In this document: positions 5,491 through 5,688 of the stretch, piece by piece | Position numbering within the stretch: the first letter of the stretch is position 1 | Layout of the letters: every line of letters starts with the position of its first letter | From: JAMXLO01 sp035569235 | Lineage (GTDB): Bacteria > Pseudomonadota > Alphaproteobacteria > Acetobacterales > Acetobacteraceae | Reading direction: 5' to 3' | Assembly (NCBI GenBank): GCA_035569235.1 | Contig: DATMND010000452.1 | Location: 1 to 5,688 of the forward strand | Length of the DNA: 5,688 nt | Made by a program: the position numbers and the translations under genes | The notes under the pieces: model-generated | Database searches by the model: none | What the model was told of the DNA's origin: nothing | Seen by the model: the letters and a program-made list of their open reading frames with translations, nothing else

Positions 5491-5688
5491 CAGGGCAATC
5501 GCATTTCAGAATAGAGTAAGCAGCCGGGTGAGATAGCGTTCATCCCAGCCGGCCCGCATGAACTTGCCGCGCAGTGATCCCTTGCTGGTGTCCTTCTGCA
5601 TGACGTTCAGCGCCATATGCCGCAGCACGGCGAGATTCTGCGGGCCGTTGCCCAACCGCGTCCTGTCCTGATCCTCGTTCATCACGAC
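5491..5688 (-). mobile_element. End of an ISAs1-family insertion sequence (partial, runs off window)
   Basis: The element appears to begin at 5491 with CAGGGCAATCGCATTTCAGA, which looks like an ISAs1-type terminal inverted repeat; 15 bases separate this tip from the transposase stop. The boundary is supported independently by the break in the nitroreductase-like reading frame. The other end and any target-site duplication are outside the window. Confidence 0.7.
5506..5688 (-). CDS. ISAs1-family transposase, C-terminal 60 residues
   Basis: Read leftward from the window edge this gives VVMNEDQDRTRLGNGPQNLA, then VLRHMALNVMQKDTSKGSLR, then GKFMRAGWDERYLTRLLTLF and TGA (5506-5508). ISAs1/H-repeat transposases (DDE type) end with just such a segment: 'DxxRxRxGxGPxNMAxLRHxALNLL', a short basic stretch, then 'xAGWDxxYLxxLL'. 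This is the intact C-terminus; the DDE catalytic core lies outside the window. It is oriented opposite to the gene it interrupts. Confidence 0.85.
   Translation of the reverse strand, partial: VVMNEDQDRTRLGNGPQNLAVLRHMALNVMQKDTSKGSLRGKFMRAGWDERYLTRLLTLF

Noticed and set aside
1..5688. CRISPR array, tRNA, rRNA or toxin-antitoxin pair
   Set aside because: No regularly spaced repeats, tRNA-like cloverleaf, rRNA sequence or recognisable toxin/antitoxin motif was seen on either strand.

Overview
The window reads as high-GC DNA from an alphaproteobacterium, most likely a Rhizobiales- or Sphingomonadales-type genome. That placement rests on the GC-rich codon use, the MoeA/periplasmic-binding-protein-like fusion gene and the kinds of small gene seen. 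It is an impression from the sequence, not a computed assignment.

The core (1622-4788, minus strand) is a tight two-gene molybdenum-cofactor operon. The promoter-proximal gene encodes a divergent MoeA-like protein whose molybdate-insertion motifs are partly lost. Its stop overlaps the start of the second gene by four bases (ATGA). The second gene encodes a 661-residue MoeA with all the usual motifs, fused to a C-terminal periplasmic-binding-protein-like domain. The two probably act together on molybdopterin, either as a heteromeric MoeA or as enzyme plus chaperone or regulator.

The right flank (4789-5688) contains gene debris. There is a doubly frameshifted internal fragment of a SOS-response-associated peptidase (YedK/HMCES) gene. 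Next comes the 5' part of a nitroreductase-family (DUF385, F420-type) gene. It is cut off exactly where an ISAs1-family insertion sequence begins, and only the 3' end of that transposase lies in the window.

The left flank (1-1621) is sparse. It holds a 57-59 aa helical small protein (minus), a possible 21-27 aa leader ORF just upstream of it, a decayed zinc-ribbon-like small gene (plus) broken by a TGA codon, a possible 48-aa single-span membrane protein (minus) and two hairpins. About 570 bases between 1048 and 1621 carry no gene I can support. Overall this is an intact metabolic operon embedded in a decaying, IS-bearing accessory region. I found no clear undescribed multi-gene system; the paired MoeA arrangement is the most interesting biology.
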